Source of the DNA: an uncultured Paracoccus sp.
GTDB taxonomy: Bacteria; Pseudomonadota; Alphaproteobacteria; Rhodobacterales; Rhodobacteraceae
Assembly: GCA_934533075.1 (NCBI GenBank)
Contig: CAKTBJ010000007.1
Span: forward strand, 21,201-85,200
Direction of reading: 5' to 3'
Length of the DNA stretch: 64,000 bases
The notes beneath the pieces are model-generated. The model did not search any database, was not told the origin of the DNA, and saw only the letters and a program-made list of their open reading frames with translations. The number at the start of each line of letters is the position of its first letter. Position 1 is the stretch's first letter. Below are positions 62,154-64,000 of this stretch, one piece after another. Made by a program: the position numbers and the translations under genes.

Positions 62154-63262
62154 TGCAGACCATGCCGAAATGGGTGGATGTGGTGCTGATCCCGCTGTTG
62201 CTGGTGGGGCTGGCCTTCGGCATCTCGGCGCTGGTGATCCTTGCCATCGGCGGCAACCCGGTCGAGGCGCTGACGGTCATGGTCTCGGGCGCGCTGGGGA
62301 CCAGCTATGGCTGGGACTATACGCTGTTCTTCACCACGAACTTCATCTTCACCGGGCTGTGCGTGTCCGTCGCCTATCATGCCGGGCTGTTCAACATCGG
62401 CGGCGAGGGGCAGGCAACGCTGGGCGGCCTCGGCGTGGCACTGGTGCTGCTGCACCTGCCGCTGGGGCACTGGCTGCCGGCGATGCTGGCGGCCATCGCC
62501 GGGGCGGCGGCCTTCGGCGCGGCCTGGGCGCTGATCCCGGCCTGGCTTCAGGCGCGGCGGGGCAGCCATATCGTCATCACCACCATCATGTTCAACCTGA
62601 TCGCCGCCGCGCTGCTGATCTGGGCGGTGGACAAGCTGCGGCCCACGGGCACGATGGACCCGGCTTCGGCGAATTTCGCGCCGGAAACGCGGCTGCCGCA
62701 GCTCGGCCCCATGCTGCGCGGCCTCGGCATCGACTGGGCGCGGGACACGCCCGCCAACATCATGCTGTTCGTGGCGCTGGCGGCGGCTTTCGGGGTCTGG
62801 GCGCTGCTGTGGCGCTCGCGCCTCGGCTTCAAGATGCGCGCCTTCGGCAAGTCCGAGCCGGCGATCCGCTATGCCGGCATCAGCCCGACCCGGATCATCG
62901 TCGTCACCATGCTGATCTCGGGCGCGCTGGCGGGGATGATGGCGGTCAACAACACGATGGGCGGGCATGGACGGCTGATCCTGAACGCGCCCGACCAGGC
63001 CGGCTTCATCGGCATCGCCGTGGCGCTGATGGGGCGCAACCATCCGGTGGGCGTGGTGCTGGCGGCGCTGCTGTTCGGTTTCCTCTATCAGGGCGGGCTG
63101 GAGCTGGCGCTGTGGACCAACATCCCGCGCGAGCTGATCACCGTCATCCAGGCGCTGGTGGTGCTGTTCACCGGGGCGCTGGACAACATGCTGCGGGTGC
63201 CGCTAGCGCGCTGGTTCGACCGCCGCGCCCGCACCCGCGCAAGGCAGGGGACCGGGGCGTGA
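62153..63262 (+). CDS. BMP-type ABC transporter permease 1
   Basis: Inner-membrane permease of the BPD_transp_2 family, 369 aa from the ATG at 62153, overlapping the ATPase TGA by one base. About nine or ten helices. Conserved parts are HAGLFNIGGEGQATLGGLGV and RYAGISPTRIIVVTMLISGA (the EAA-like loop precedes it: FGKSEPAIRYAGI). The next gene in the operon, a LysE-type protein, starts with a one-base overlap, and the second permease comes after it. Confidence 0.93.
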   Translation: MQTMPKWVDVVLIPLLLVGLAFGISALVILAIGGNPVEALTVMVSGALGTSYGWDYTLFFTTNFIFTGLCVSVAYHAGLFNIGGEGQATLGGLGVALVLLHLPLGHWLPAMLAAIAGAAAFGAAWALIPAWLQARRGSHIVITTIMFNLIAAALLIWAVDKLRPTGTMDPASANFAPETRLPQLGPMLRGLGIDWARDTPANIMLFVALAAAFGVWALLWRSRLGFKMRAFGKSEPAIRYAGISPTRIIVVTMLISGALAGMMAVNNTMGGHGRLILNAPDQAGFIGIAVALMGRNHPVGVVLAALLFGFLYQGGLELALWTNIPRELITVIQALVVLFTGALDNMLRVPLARWFDRRARTRARQGTGA

Positions 63263-63900
63263 TGGCGGACTGGCTGACCCCCTGGCTGCCGGCATTCGCG
63301 GCGGCCTATTCCATCCAGATCGTCGGTGTGATGTCGCCCGGCCCGGCGGTAGCGCTGCTGCTGGGCATCGGCGCCGGGCAGGGCAGAGCCGCCGCACTGA
63401 TCACCGCCCTGGGCATCGCCACGGGCGCGGGCATCCTGGCGCTGGGCACGGCGCTGGGCCTCGGGCTGCTGATGCAGGAAATCGCCTGGGCCGGCACCGC
63501 CCTGCGCTGGCTAGGCGCGGGCTATCTGGCCTGGCTGGCTTGGAAATCCCTTCGCAAGGCGCTGGTCCCGCCGCGCATCGGCATGGCCGAGGTCACGCGC
63601 CGGCCGCTGCCCCACCTGTTCCTGACCGGGCTGGGGTTGCAGATGATCAACATCAAGGCGCTGGTGTTCTGGATGGCCGCAGTCAGCGCCGGCCCGGCGC
63701 AAGGCGCGCCGCCGCCAGTGCTGCTGGCCTTTGCGCTGGGCGGCGCGGCGATCTCGCTGGTCGGGCACGGGCTTTATGCGATCCTCCTGTCCAGCCGCCC
63801 GGTCCGCCGCGCCTATGACCGCGCCCGGCGCGGGATCGAGGCCGGCCTGGGCGCCTTCCTCGGCCTCATGGCCTTCCGCATGGCGATGGAGCGGCGCTGA
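63262..63900 (+). CDS. LysE family translocator inside the BMP operon
   Basis: Small exporter of the LysE/RhtB superfamily, 212 aa from the ATG at 63262, about six helices. The signature VGVMSPGPAVALLLGIGAGQ (GPxxxxxxxxxxxxG) and TGLGLQMINIKALVFWMA (N-x-K motif) are clear. Both ends are one-base overlaps (TGATG) with the two permease genes, so it is embedded in an importer operon although its family exports amino acids. Substrate unknown. Confidence 0.9.
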   Translation: MADWLTPWLPAFAAAYSIQIVGVMSPGPAVALLLGIGAGQGRAAALITALGIATGAGILALGTALGLGLLMQEIAWAGTALRWLGAGYLAWLAWKSLRKALVPPRIGMAEVTRRPLPHLFLTGLGLQMINIKALVFWMAAVSAGPAQGAPPPVLLAFALGGAAISLVGHGLYAILLSSRPVRRAYDRARRGIEAGLGAFLGLMAFRMAMERR

Positions 63901-64000
63901 TGGATTTCGTGACCATCCAGCAAATCCTCGACAGTTCGATGCGGCTGATGGTGCCGCTGCTGCTGGCCTGTCTGGCGGGCCTCTATTCCGAACGCTCGGG
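63900..64000 (+). CDS. BMP-type ABC transporter permease 2, partial
   Basis: Only the first ~33 codons are inside the window: MDFVTIQQILDSSMRLMVPL then LLACLAGLYSERSG. This start, with the RLMVPLLLACLAGLYSERSG motif, is typical of the second BPD_transp_2 permease (YufQ/NupQ-like). The ATG overlaps the LysE TGA by one base. Confidence 0.85.
   Translation, partial: MDFVTIQQILDSSMRLMVPLLLACLAGLYSERS

Overview
The window comes from a high-GC alphaproteobacterium of the Rhodobacteraceae, most probably Paracoccus. The main evidence is the 14-subunit NADH:quinone oxidoreductase (nuo/nqo) cluster on the minus strand. It is interleaved with small accessory genes and ends in birA, as described for Paracoccus denitrificans, and several subunit lengths fit that type. 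MipZ, a Fur/Mur-sitABCD unit and DUF5333/DUF5337-like genes fit the same group.

Layout. 1-2.7 kb (minus): partial aroA, trmB, a GNAT acetyltransferase. 3.0-26.7 kb (minus): nuoA-B-C-(GFA)-D-(91 aa)-(48 aa)-(115 aa)-E-(309 aa HhH)-(DUF5337)-F-(173 aa)-(lipoprotein)-(DUF5333)-(131 aa)-G-(lipoprotein)-H-I-(CMD)-J-K-L-M-N-birA-coaX-rnj, mostly with overlapping or nearly touching ends. 27.4-32.7 kb: a Fur/Mur-type regulator divergent from a manganese/iron ABC transporter (sitABCD); two operator-like palindromes lie between them and a 1.13 kb repeat-filled insert separates sitB from sitC. 32.7-36.4 kb (minus): mprF and an acyl-CoA dehydratase-like gene. 36.4-37.1 kb: two truncated heme d1-type (nirD/L/G/H-like) gene fragments beside palindromic, CRISPR-like repeats. 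37.1-43 kb: a lipoprotein, a small hypothetical, mipZ, tRNA-Tyr, a small lipoprotein, a P1 peptidase and a CorC/HlyC-family gene carrying an in-frame TAG. 43-48.5 kb: an M19 dipeptidase, a four-unit 59-nt-period repeat array, a serine hydrolase, an AbrB-family membrane protein and a glycosyltransferase. 48.9-56.4 kb: ileS, truncated hemoglobin, tRNA-Gly, an XpaC-family gene and truA. 56.3-64 kb: a sugar transferase, a universal stress protein, nfuA-tsaB-rimI, and a BMP-type (nucleoside-like) ABC transporter operon with a LysE-family gene inside it, running off the right edge.

The most unusual content is between the genes. A ~50-nt hairpin family (four full copies) shows a compensatory base change in its stem. 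A second GC-rich dispersed repeat has three copies. Two loci carry palindromic repeats spaced like CRISPR units, without any cas gene in the window. All function calls rest on reading motifs by eye; no database search was possible.
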